Assembly (NCBI GenBank): GCA_937910975.1
Contig: CALEMZ010000137.1
Coordinates: 1 to 6,020, forward strand
Length of the DNA: 6,020 nucleotides
From: an uncultured Pseudorhodobacter sp.
GTDB taxonomy: Bacteria > Pseudomonadota > Alphaproteobacteria > Rhodobacterales > Rhodobacteraceae
Reading direction: 5' to 3'
A program made the position numbers and the translations under genes. This document shows positions 1-5,926 of this stretch, piece after piece. The notes beneath the pieces were generated by a model. It was not told the origin of the DNA. It saw nothing but the letters and a program-made list of their open reading frames with translations, and ran no database searches. Numbering within the stretch: the first letter of the stretch is position 1; every line of letters begins with the position of its first letter.

Positions 1-14
1 GGCATGGGCGGCAC

Positions 15-452
15 ATGATTATCCTATCCTCGCTATTTGGTTTGTTTGTGGCGGCCTTCGTGGCCGCAACGATTGTGCCGTTCCAATCCGAAGTGGTGTT
101 TGTTGCCCTGCAGGTGTCGGGGCATGTGCCTGTGGTGTGGCTGGTGGTCGTGGCCAGTATCGGCAATACGCTGGGCGCGGTGGTGAACTATGTCATCGGG
201 CGCGGGATCACGCGATTTGAAAGCAAAAGCTGGTTTCCGGCGACCCCCGCGCAGATGGCACGGGCAGAGGGATGGTTTCAGCGTTGGGGCATATGGGCGT
301 TGCTGGTCAGCTGGTTGCCGGTGGGCGATGTGATGACGGTAGTGGCCGGGGTGATGCGCACGCCTTTATGGCTGTTCTTGGTGCTTGTGGGCATCGCCAA
401 GACCACGCGCTATGTCGGGCTGGCGCTGATCACCGCCGGAATTATCGGGTAG
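15..452 (+). CDS. YqaA-family (DedA/VTT-like) small inner-membrane protein
   Basis: Predicted integral inner-membrane protein of 145 residues, close to the usual size of short YqaA-type proteins. Hydrophobic segments are visible at about residues 3-32, 38-62 and 93-143, separated by a polar stretch (about 63-92) with several Trp, Arg and Lys. Family-type signatures are PFQSEVVFVAL near residue 22, GNTLGAVVNYVIGRG near 50-64, and GDVMTVVAGVMR near 103-115 followed by a hydrophobic C-terminus. In related DedA-superfamily proteins these conserved acidic and Arg residues are linked to lipid or ion transport across the membrane; the exact role of YqaA is not established. The ATG at 15 is preceded by a weak purine-rich GGGCGG. 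The frame stays open to the window edge, so an upstream start cannot be excluded. A TGA in another frame overlaps this ATG (ATGA, 15-18), suggesting coupling to an upstream gene outside the window. Confidence 0.85.
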   Translation: MIILSSLFGLFVAAFVAATIVPFQSEVVFVALQVSGHVPVVWLVVVASIGNTLGAVVNYVIGRGITRFESKSWFPATPAQMARAEGWFQRWGIWALLVSWLPVGDVMTVVAGVMRTPLWLFLVLVGIAKTTRYVGLALITAGIIG

Positions 453-453
453 C

Positions 454-520
454 GGGGGCGCTGCCCCCCTGGCCCTTGAGGGCCATTCCCCCCGGGATAT
501 TTAGACCGAAAAGAAAGCCA
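454..520 (+). repeat. Intergenic GC-rich double-hairpin element with GGGATATTT core
   Basis: Starts one base after the yqaA stop codon. It holds two adjacent perfect stem-loops: GGGGGC/GCCCCC with a 3-base loop (454-468), and GGCCCT/AGGGCC with a 2-base loop (471-484). A C-run and the core CCCGGGATATTTAG (491-504) follow, then an A-rich, purine-rich tail (505-517). From memory, elements of this layout recur behind genes in Rhodobacteraceae. A second, partial copy of the core lies at 3604-3613 in this window. It may act as a transcription terminator or mRNA-stabilising structure for yqaA, but no U-tract follows the stems, so a simple intrinsic terminator is not shown. The outer boundary at 520 is approximate. 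Confidence 0.6.
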
Positions 521-534
521 CACGGGCTGGACCT

Positions 535-554
535 GCTGAGGCGCGCGCCTTAGC
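535..554. promoter_or_regulatory. 20-bp near-perfect palindrome upstream of ispH
   Basis: The sequence GCTGAGGCGCGCGCCTTAGC is self-complementary except for one G/T pair, centred about 40 bases before the ispH start. It could be an operator, a hairpin in the ispH leader, or a hairpin ending upstream transcription. No U-run follows, and no recognisable -35/-10 pair can be placed with confidence around it. The dyad is seen directly; any function is inference. Confidence 0.35.
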
Positions 555-583
555 TGTGGTGCAATAACAAGACGGAGACTGCG

Positions 584-1534
584 ATGAATCTTCCCCCTTT
601 GAAGCTTTATCTGGCCGCGCCGCGCGGGTTTTGTGCGGGTGTGGACCGGGCGATCAAGATTGTAGAGCTGGCCATCCGGAAATGGGGTGCGCCAGTCTAT
701 GTGCGCCATGAGATCGTGCATAACAAATTCGTTGTGGATGATCTGCGCGCCAAAGGGGCAGTGTTTGTCGAGGACTTGGAAGACTGCCCGGATGATCGCC
801 CGGTGATCTTTTCCGCGCATGGTGTGCCAAAATCAGTACCCTTGGCGGCCGCGGCACGGGCGATGATTGCGGTGGATGCGACCTGCCCCTTGGTGACCAA
901 AGTGCATAATGAAGCCGCGCGCCACTCAGCGGACGGGTTGCAGATGGTGATGATCGGGCATGAGGGGCATCCCGAAACTGTGGGCACCATGGGCCAGCTT
1001 CCCCCCGGCGAGGTGTTGCTGGTGGAAACCGAGGCCGATGTGGCGCGGCTGGTGGTGCGCGATGAAAGCGCGCTGGCCTATATCACCCAGACCACTTTAT
1101 CGGTGGATGACACGGCGGGGATTGTGGCGGCGCTGCAGGCGCGCTTTCCGGCGATCATCGGGCCGCATAAGGAAGATATCTGTTATGCCACCACCAACCG
1201 GCAAGCGGCCGTTAAGGCCATTGCGCCAAAGATTGATGCGCTATTGGTTATAGGCGCGCCAAATTCCTCCAACTCGCAACGCTTGGTGGAGGTGGGGCGG
1301 GCCGCGGGCTGTGTCTATGCGCAACTGGTGCAGCGCGCTGCCGATATAGATTGGCGCGCGATTGAGGGGATTACATCGGTTGGCATCACCGCAGGGGCTT
1401 CAGCCCCCGAGGTGTTGGTCAATGAGGTGATTGATGCCTTCAAAGCGCGGTATGACACCACCGTCGAGCTGGTGGAAACGGCGCAGGAAAACGTGGAGTT
1501 CAAGGTTCCGCGCGTGCTGCGTGAGGAGGCTTAG
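584..1534 (+). CDS. ispH: 4-hydroxy-3-methylbut-2-enyl diphosphate reductase (IspH/LytB)
   Basis: Cytosolic iron-sulfur enzyme of the last step of the MEP pathway, reducing HMBPP to isopentenyl and dimethylallyl diphosphate. At 316 residues it matches the usual bacterial IspH length. The three cluster-binding cysteines are C17 (in GFCAGVDRAI), C101 (in DATCPLVTKVH) and C200 (in EDICYATTNRQ). Substrate-pocket motifs are present: HEIVHNK with H42, SAHGVPKSV with H79, GHEGHPE with H126 and the proton-relay E127, TQTTLS around 168-173, NSSNS 227-231 and GITAGASAP 267-275. A GGAG at 574-577 lies 6 bases before the ATG, supporting this start. The 3' end carries AGGAGG (1524-1529), which served the decayed lysE gene just downstream. 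All key residues are present, so the enzyme should be active; as an MEP-pathway enzyme it is probably essential. Confidence 0.98.
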   Translation: MNLPPLKLYLAAPRGFCAGVDRAIKIVELAIRKWGAPVYVRHEIVHNKFVVDDLRAKGAVFVEDLEDCPDDRPVIFSAHGVPKSVPLAAAARAMIAVDATCPLVTKVHNEAARHSADGLQMVMIGHEGHPETVGTMGQLPPGEVLLVETEADVARLVVRDESALAYITQTTLSVDDTAGIVAALQARFPAIIGPHKEDICYATTNRQAAVKAIAPKIDALLVIGAPNSSNSQRLVEVGRAAGCVYAQLVQRAADIDWRAIEGITSVGITAGASAPEVLVNEVIDAFKARYDTTVELVETAQENVEFKVPRVLREEA

Positions 1535-1537
1535 AGA

Positions 1538-1968
1538 ATTACGGCCCAATTTCTGCTGACGGCTTTTGTGGTGGTTTTGCCCCCGGCCCCGGGATTGTTT
1601 TCACTTTGACTATGGACCATAGGCAAGGTTGGGGCGCGGTTTTGATGGCGGCTCGAGGTTTTACCATCGGGATTTTGCAGCATCCTCTGGCCGCTATTCT
1701 GGGTTTCGCGGCTATTTTGTACAGCGCGGCGTTGTTGTTTCAGGCGGTGAAAATCATCGGGGTCTGCTATCTGCAATACCTTGCTTATCGGGTGTTGCAA
1801 TCTGACCGCGCGCTGGCGGTTTCAGCCGACATGAAGCCTGCGCCTTTGGGCAGATTGCGCAGCGCAGGATTGGCCCTTGTCCAGTGTGCGGGTCATGACA
1901 TGGCTGAACCGTAGCTTTGTGATGATTTTGTGGCTTTGGCCAGACGGCTTGCGCTGGAAAAATCCTAA
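1538..1968 (+). pseudogene. Decayed LysE/RhtB-family exporter gene (lost start, frameshifts, internal deletion)
   Basis: Remnant of an amino-acid/metabolite exporter of the LysE family, an inner-membrane protein normally of about 200 residues. The N-terminal part reads TAQFLLTAFVVVLPPAPG from 1541 in one frame, then shifts near 1592-1594 and continues IVFTLTMDHRQGWGAVLM through the hydrophobic run AAILGFAAILYSAALLFQAV and on to about 1880. This is the typical LysE start: helix, P-x-P-G motif, second helix. The C-terminal piece VMTWLNRSF lies in another frame at 1892-1918, and ALARRLALEKS before the stop at 1966-1968 lies in the first-shift frame again. The central roughly 65 residues, including the usual NPK region and following helices, appear deleted near 1860-1886. 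A perfect AGGAGG (1524-1529) sits 8 bases before 1538, where ATT stands in place of the expected ATG. Loss of start, two shifts and a deletion make a working product very unlikely. A shorter TTG-started frame at 1606-1914 is part of this remnant, not a separate gene. Confidence 0.85.
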
Positions 1969-2019
1969 CGCTCAGGATAAGGCTCCAAACTCAAGAACCG
2001 CCAAACCTAGGATTCGACT

Positions 2020-2499
2020 ATGCCGGAGCTATTCGCCTATACCGACGGGGCCTGTTCGGGCAATCCAGGCCCTGGTGGTTGGGGCGTTTTGATGCTGGCC
2101 CGCGAAGGCGGTGCGACAGTCAAGGAACGCACGCTTCAGGGCGGCGAGGCCGATACCACCAACAACCGGATGGAGATGATGGCCGCAATTTCGGCGCTGG
2201 AGGCGCTGGCGCGGCCGACAGAGATTATCATTGTAACCGACAGCGCCTATGTGAAAAACGGGATCACAGAGTGGCTGGCAGGCTGGAAGCGAAAGAATTG
2301 GCGGACGGCAGCGGGATCGGCGGTCAAGAACGTCGATCTGTGGCAGCGGCTGGATGCAGCTCAGGCGCGACACAAGGTGGAGTGGCGCTGGATCAAGGGC
2401 CATGCGGGCCATGCCGAGAATGAACGCGCCGATGAATTGGCCCGGGCAGGTATGGCACCGTTCAAACCGGTGGCCACCAAAGCGGCAGGCGCGAGGTAA
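2020..2499 (+). CDS. rnhA: Ribonuclease HI
   Basis: Cytosolic endonuclease that cuts the RNA strand of RNA/DNA hybrids, removing R-loops and primers. The 159-residue length fits bacterial RNase HI (about 155). The catalytic carboxylates are all present: D9 in YTDGACSGNPGPGGWG, E52 in TTNNRMEMMA, D74 in VTDSAYV and D138 in ENERADELA, with the flexible-loop H128 in IKGHAGH. The basic Trp-rich handle region is seen at about residues 84-105 (EWLAGWKRKNWRTAAG). AGGA at 2009-2012 lies 7 bases before the ATG, which fixes the start. The last dozen residues (PVATKAAGAR) look like an unstructured tail. It follows the lysE remnant by 51 bases and probably shared a transcript with ispH. It is convergent with trmB. 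Confidence 0.98.
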   Translation: MPELFAYTDGACSGNPGPGGWGVLMLAREGGATVKERTLQGGEADTTNNRMEMMAAISALEALARPTEIIIVTDSAYVKNGITEWLAGWKRKNWRTAAGSAVKNVDLWQRLDAAQARHKVEWRWIKGHAGHAENERADELARAGMAPFKPVATKAAGAR

Positions 2500-2794
2500 A
2501 CGTACGCAGGTGCAGGTTTTGCATCCGCGGCGGGGTGGTTTGCGCTGACCGGGGCTGGGTGGCTTTGTGCGGCCCGCAGCGCTTTCGACGGTGCCCTACA
2601 ATGCGCAAGGCAAAACCGCACCGGCCAGAAAATCTGAAACAAAGCTAGGCGGGCCAAACCTGACGCGACCAAGCCTCAGGGCTTGTCCGCTCAATAACAG
2701 CCGCCGCACGCGCCAGCGGGCGGCCCGGCCCAACATTGAGGCGATGTGCCTGCCAAGGCGCATCAACGAATGGCGGGAGCGGCCCCTGCCCGGA
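2500..2794. other. Gene-free spacer between rnhA and trmB with possible coding remnants
   Basis: No supported gene lies in these 295 bases between two convergent genes. The rnhA frame stays open for 45 further codons after its stop (2500-2637), giving a hydrophobic, Trp-containing segment (AAGWFALTGAGWLCAA) and a polar tail. There is no ATG, GTG or TTG start in that frame, so it is at best an eroded fragment. On the - strand a 55-codon ATG frame (2596-2763) is Arg/Leu-rich with no recognised motif and no clear ribosome binding site. A GC-rich imperfect hairpin, GCCGCCGC (2700-2707) with GCGGGCGGC (2716-2724), could end transcription from either side, but it lacks a U-tract. Nothing else was recognised. 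Confidence 0.5.
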
Positions 2795-3505
2795 TCACGC
2801 CGTACGGTGGAAGGTCAAGTAATGCTGCGGGCGGCCTTCGCGGATAGCCTTTTGCTCGTACCGCGTCGAAAGCCAATCGTCCCATGGGGTCGCAGACTGG
2901 CTGGTCAGCGCAAAGCCTGCAGCGGGCACCTCTTCCAGCGTCTGGCGGACGTAATCATCAATATCGGTGGCCACGCGGAGCTCCGCCCCCGGTTTCATCA
3001 CCCGCGCTAGTGGTAGGAGGTGGTTGGGCGTCACGAACCGACGGCGGTGATGGCGGACTTTTGGCCAAGGGTCAGGATAGTTAAGAAAGGTTTTCGCGAT
3101 GCAGGCATCGGGTAGAATATCAAATAACTCGCGCACATCCTCCGGATGAACGGCGAGGTTACTGACATCTGCCGACCGGATTTTGCCCAAGAGCATGGCA
3201 ACGCCGTTCACGAAGGGCTCGCAGCCGATAATGCCCACATCGGGATAGCGGGCGGCCATATGCACCAGATGCTCACCGCCGCCAAAGCCGATTTCCAGCC
3301 ACAATGGGCGCCCGTCGCCAAAGAGCGAGGCCGGGTCAATCGGCTGGCGCGAAGGGTTATCGGCGGCGCTGGTGCCTTTGGGGCGCAAGGCGTCCAGATC
3401 TTCGGCGAGATAGGCCTTTTGGCTGGAGCGCAGGGTCTTGCCATGGTGGCGACCATAGAAATTGCGCCGCTCGGGCATGGGTTCGGATGGATCGGTATCG
3501 GACAT
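2795..3505 (-). CDS. trmB: tRNA (guanine-N7-)-methyltransferase, TrmB
   Basis: S-adenosylmethionine-dependent methyltransferase that forms m7G at position 46 of the tRNA variable loop; cytosolic. It has 236 residues, normal for the family. The SAM-binding glycine loop is LEIGFGGGEH at residues 70-79, followed by the acidic residue in GCEPF (E96). The family hallmark NYPDPWPKVRHHRRRF lies at 142-157, the ATDIDDY motif with T180/D181 at 179-185, and the C-terminal TRYEQKAIREG at 214-224. The N-terminal basic stretch FYGRHHGKTLRSSQKAYL (16-33) is typical of alphaproteobacterial TrmB. The start is supported by AAGGGG (3511-3516 on the - strand), 5 bases upstream. In many alphaproteobacteria trmB sits beside metK, as I recall; here its upstream neighbour is the divergent aroQ, so it appears to be transcribed alone. 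Confidence 0.97.
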   Translation of the reverse strand: MSDTDPSEPMPERRNFYGRHHGKTLRSSQKAYLAEDLDALRPKGTSAADNPSRQPIDPASLFGDGRPLWLEIGFGGGEHLVHMAARYPDVGIIGCEPFVNGVAMLLGKIRSADVSNLAVHPEDVRELFDILPDACIAKTFLNYPDPWPKVRHHRRRFVTPNHLLPLARVMKPGAELRVATDIDDYVRQTLEEVPAAGFALTSQSATPWDDWLSTRYEQKAIREGRPQHYLTFHRTA

Positions 3506-3603
3506 GCTGGCCCCTTCACAAGCGCCGGGGCGGGGTAGCGCGCGGGGCGCGGCGCGTCAAGCAAGTTAGGGATGCACCTGTGGCCGGCCGGGGCCTGCGG
3601 CGC

Positions 3604-3625
3604 GGATATTTAGGAATAGATGAAA
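3604..3625 (+). repeat. Second, partial copy of the GGATATTTAG intergenic element
   Basis: The bases GGATATTTAG at 3604-3613 are identical to 495-504, and in both places they are followed by an A-rich purine tail and preceded by GC-rich sequence. Here the upstream part contains GGCCGGCC, as in TGGCCGGCCGGGGCC, rather than the two clean stem-loops of the first copy. The element lies in the trmB/aroQ divergent spacer. It may be the 3' mark of a lost gene or a leader element of aroQ. The repeat is seen directly; its function is not known to me. Confidence 0.5.
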
Positions 3626-3678
3626 GGGGGGCGTTGCAATTTCGGCAGGCCGGCGCGAAGCTTGGTACAGCAATTGCC

Positions 3679-3682
3679 GGAG
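3679..3682 (+). promoter_or_regulatory. Ribosome binding site deciding the aroQ start
   Basis: GGAG lies 10 bases before the ATG at 3693 but only 1 base before the in-frame GTG at 3684. The ATG is therefore preferred; it also gives the usual AroQ N-terminus MKTIYLLNGPNLNLLG with no extra residues. Confidence 0.6.
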
Positions 3683-3692
3683 TGTGCGCCTG

Positions 3693-4127
3693 ATGAAAAC
3701 GATCTATCTGTTGAACGGCCCGAATTTGAACTTGTTGGGCAAACGCCAGCCAGAGATTTACGGCTCGGAGACCTTGGCGGATGTGGTGCGCGATTGCACG
3801 GCATTGGCGGAAGGCTTTGGGTTAGGGCTGATGGCGTTTCAATCCAATCATGAGGGCGCAATCATCGACACAATCCATGAGGCGCGAGAGAAGGCGGCAG
3901 GGATTGTGATCAACCCAGGTGCGTTCACCCATACCTCGGTGGCAATTTTGGATGCGTTGAACGCATTTGAGGGCGTGGTGATCGAGGTGCATATCTCGAA
4001 TGTGCATAAGCGCGAGGCGTTTCGGCATCATTCCTATGTGTCCTTGCGGGCCGAGGGCGTGATCGCGGGTCTGGGGACCGAGGGTTACAAAGCTGCGGTG
4101 CGGCGGTTGGCGATGTTGCTGGCATGA
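3693..4127 (+). CDS. aroQ: Type II 3-dehydroquinate dehydratase
   Basis: Cytosolic enzyme that dehydrates 3-dehydroquinate to 3-dehydroshikimate, used in the shikimate pathway and in quinate breakdown. It is a normal-length type II enzyme (144 residues), usually a dodecamer. Visible motifs: LNGPNLNLLGKRQPEIYG (residues 7-24) with the catalytic-loop R18 and catalytic Y23, QSNHEG (50-55), INPGAFTHTSVA (73-84) with N74 and H80, and EVHISNVHKREAFRHHS (98-114) with catalytic H100 and substrate-binding R111. All active-site residues are present. An in-frame GTG at 3684 would add three residues, but the GGAG spacing favours the ATG. Its stop overlaps the start of the next gene (ATGA at 4124-4127), so the two are likely translationally coupled. 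In many Rhodobacterales the biosynthetic aroQ lies beside accB/accC, as I recall; the different partners here leave open a catabolic paralogue. Confidence 0.95.
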   Translation: MKTIYLLNGPNLNLLGKRQPEIYGSETLADVVRDCTALAEGFGLGLMAFQSNHEGAIIDTIHEAREKAAGIVINPGAFTHTSVAILDALNAFEGVVIEVHISNVHKREAFRHHSYVSLRAEGVIAGLGTEGYKAAVRRLAMLLA

Positions 4128-5149
4128 GCGCGCGGATCGCGGTTGTTGGCGCGGGGCTGATTGGCCTGCGCCATATCGCGGCGATTGCGGCGGCATCAGG
4201 TGCCAAACTGGCCTGTGTGATCGATCCGGCAGAAGCTGCGCGGGGCGTGGCTGTGGCGCAGGGGGTGCCATGGTTTGCGGACCTCGCGGTAATGCCGGAG
4301 GGGCTTGCCGATGGCGTGGTTCTGGCGACGCCGAACGGGTTGCATGTGGCGGGAGGGCTGGCTTGCGTTGCGCGGTGCCTGCCCGTGTTGGTGGAAAAGC
4401 CGATTGCCACCGATGTGGCACAGGCGCGCATGCTGGTGGAGGCGGGAGAGGTCGCGGGCGTGGCAGTGTTGGTGGGGCATCACCGGCGGCACAACCCTTT
4501 GATCGCGCAGGCGAAGACAATGATTGACGCGGGGCGGATCGGCGCCATTGTTTCGGTTCAGGCGCAGTTTTGGCTGGTGAAGCCGGATGACTATTTCGAC
4601 GTGGCATGGCGGCGCGAACCCGGCGCGGGGCCGGTGTTTGTGAACCTGATCCATGATGTGGACCTGCTGCGCCATCTGGTGGGCGAGGTGGTGGCGGTGC
4701 AGGCGCGCGTGGCTTCGCATCGTGGCCATGTGGTTGAGGATACTTGTGTTGCCACGCTGGAATTCGCGAACGGGGCTTTGGGCACAGTGAATGTATCCGA
4801 CACCATCCCCGCCCCATGGTCATGGGAGCTGACAAGCGGCGAGAACCCAGCCTATCCACCCACTGATCAGGCCTGCTATCTGATTGGTGGCACCAAAGGC
4901 GCGCTGGAATTGCCGCGCTTGCGGCTGTGGCAGCATGAGGGCCATCGCAGTTGGTGGGAGCCGATCACGGCCTCCACCTATCCGCGCGGACAAGGTGACC
5001 CGCTAATATTGCAAATGGAACATTTCGCGCAGGTGATCGCGGGGGCAGAGGCCCCTGTCGTCTCGGCGCGTGAGGGGATGCTGACGCTGGCGGTGATTGA
5101 GGCAATACTTGCCTCGGCCAGCCAAGGGGTGCGCGTGGAATTGGCCTGA
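4124..5149 (+). CDS. Gfo/Idh/MocA-family NAD(P)-dependent oxidoreductase
   Basis: Probable cytosolic dehydrogenase acting on a sugar, cyclitol or related hydroxyacid; the substrate cannot be read from the sequence. It has 341 residues, typical of the family. The N-terminal Rossmann domain starts with VVGAGLIGLRHIAAI (residues 7-21). The acidic residue at the end of strand 2, D34 in VIDPAE, suggests NAD preference. ATPNGLH (68-74) and the signature VEKPIATD with K92 close the nucleotide domain. The C-terminal substrate domain holds GHHRRHNP (118-125) and NLIHDVDLLRHLVGEV (174-189), in which H177 and the nearby Asp match the usual catalytic His region. The start overlaps the aroQ stop by four bases and lacks a strong ribosome binding site, fitting translational coupling. 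Its stop codon is embedded in the ribosome binding site of the downstream aldolase gene, so the three genes most likely form one operon. Confidence 0.93.
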   Translation: MSARIAVVGAGLIGLRHIAAIAAASGAKLACVIDPAEAARGVAVAQGVPWFADLAVMPEGLADGVVLATPNGLHVAGGLACVARCLPVLVEKPIATDVAQARMLVEAGEVAGVAVLVGHHRRHNPLIAQAKTMIDAGRIGAIVSVQAQFWLVKPDDYFDVAWRREPGAGPVFVNLIHDVDLLRHLVGEVVAVQARVASHRGHVVEDTCVATLEFANGALGTVNVSDTIPAPWSWELTSGENPAYPPTDQACYLIGGTKGALELPRLRLWQHEGHRSWWEPITASTYPRGQGDPLILQMEHFAQVIAGAEAPVVSAREGMLTLAVIEAILASASQGVRVELA

Positions 5150-5161
5150 GGAGGAACGAGA

Positions 5162-5926
5162 ATGGACTTACCGAAAAACGAATTTAAAGCGGCGCTGAAG
5201 GCCGGAAAACAGCAGATCGGGCTATGGGTTTCCATCGCCAATGCCGGATCGGCGGAGGCGATTGCGACCTGCGGGCTTGACTGGGTGATGGTGGATACTG
5301 AACACACCCCAAATGATCCCGCACAGGTGCAGGCGATGTTGCAGGCGATGGCCCCCTACCCCACCCATGCCGGAGTGCGCCCGGGCTGGAATGACGCGGT
5401 GGAGATCAAGCGGCTGATGGATGTGGGGGCGCAGACCATTCTGGTGCCTTATGTGCAATCAGCGGCGGAAGCGCGGGCGGCGGTGGCGGCCGTGATGTAC
5501 CCGCCTTTGGGTATACGCGGCGTTTCGGGCCTGTCACGGGCCGGCCGCTATGGCGCCATCCCCAATTATACCGCGACGGCAAATGCCGAGATTTGTTTGC
5601 TGGTGCAGGTGGAAACCAAGGCATCGCTGGATGAAATTGAAGCGATTGCGGCCGTCGAAGGGGTCGATGGAATTTTCATCGGGCCTGCGGATCTGGCGGC
5701 CTCGCTGGGCTATCCGGGGCAATTGGGCCACCCGGAGGTAAAGGCCACGATTCTGGATGCTATCCACCGGATCAAGGCCACGGGCAAAGCGGCGGGAATT
5801 TTGAGCGCGGATCGGGCGTTTTTGCATGAGGCGATGGCGGCAGGGGCCACCTTTACCGCCGTGGGGCTGGATATTGGGGTGCTTTTGGCCGGGGTGAAGG
5901 CGTTGGTGAAGGAGTGGAAGGAGTGA
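5162..5926 (+). CDS. HpcH/HpaI-family class II aldolase
   Basis: Metal-dependent pyruvate-type aldolase (TIM barrel). Family members cleave 2-keto-4-hydroxy or 2-keto-3-deoxy acids, such as 4-hydroxy-2-ketoheptane-1,7-dioate or 2-keto-3-deoxyrhamnonate, to pyruvate plus an aldehyde. It has 254 residues, as usual. Motifs in order: GLWVSIANAGSAEAIA (20-35), the catalytic-base region VDTEHTPND with H48 (44-52), GVRPG with R73 (71-75), YPPLGIRGVSG (113-123), the metal-ligand E151 in QVETK, and D177 in IGPADLAASLGYPG. All expected catalytic and metal residues are present. The start is well fixed: AGGAGG (5149-5154) overlaps the previous stop and lies 7 bases before the ATG. Being the last gene of the aroQ-oxidoreductase-aldolase unit suggests it performs the final carbon-splitting step of a small pathway; the natural substrate is unknown. 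Confidence 0.95.
   Translation: MDLPKNEFKAALKAGKQQIGLWVSIANAGSAEAIATCGLDWVMVDTEHTPNDPAQVQAMLQAMAPYPTHAGVRPGWNDAVEIKRLMDVGAQTILVPYVQSAAEARAAVAAVMYPPLGIRGVSGLSRAGRYGAIPNYTATANAEICLLVQVETKASLDEIEAIAAVEGVDGIFIGPADLAASLGYPGQLGHPEVKATILDAIHRIKATGKAAGILSADRAFLHEAMAAGATFTAVGLDIGVLLAGVKALVKEWKE

Noticed and set aside
410..820. - strand frame of 136 codons over the yqaA end and ispH start
   Set aside because: It is antisense to clear IspH motifs, has a low-complexity basic product and runs through the hairpin repeat.
1606..1914. 102-codon + frame as an intact small membrane protein gene
   Set aside because: Its sequence is the middle of a LysE-type protein. The true N-terminus lies upstream in another frame and the C-terminus downstream, so it is a pseudogene fragment.
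2596..2763. - strand 55-codon ATG frame downstream of trmB
   Set aside because: No recognisable family, no clear ribosome binding site, and an Arg-rich product expected by chance in GC-rich DNA. It is kept only as a note in the spacer entry.
2567..3010. + strand frame of 147 codons
   Set aside because: It overlaps the conserved C-terminal half of trmB on the other strand, and its product is a compositional shadow with no motif.
3822..4859. Long - strand open frame of 345 codons antisense to aroQ and the oxidoreductase
   Set aside because: The product is Pro/Arg/His/Ala-rich with no motif, which is typical of the antisense of GC-rich coding sequence. The + strand genes covering it have full, well-recognised motifs.
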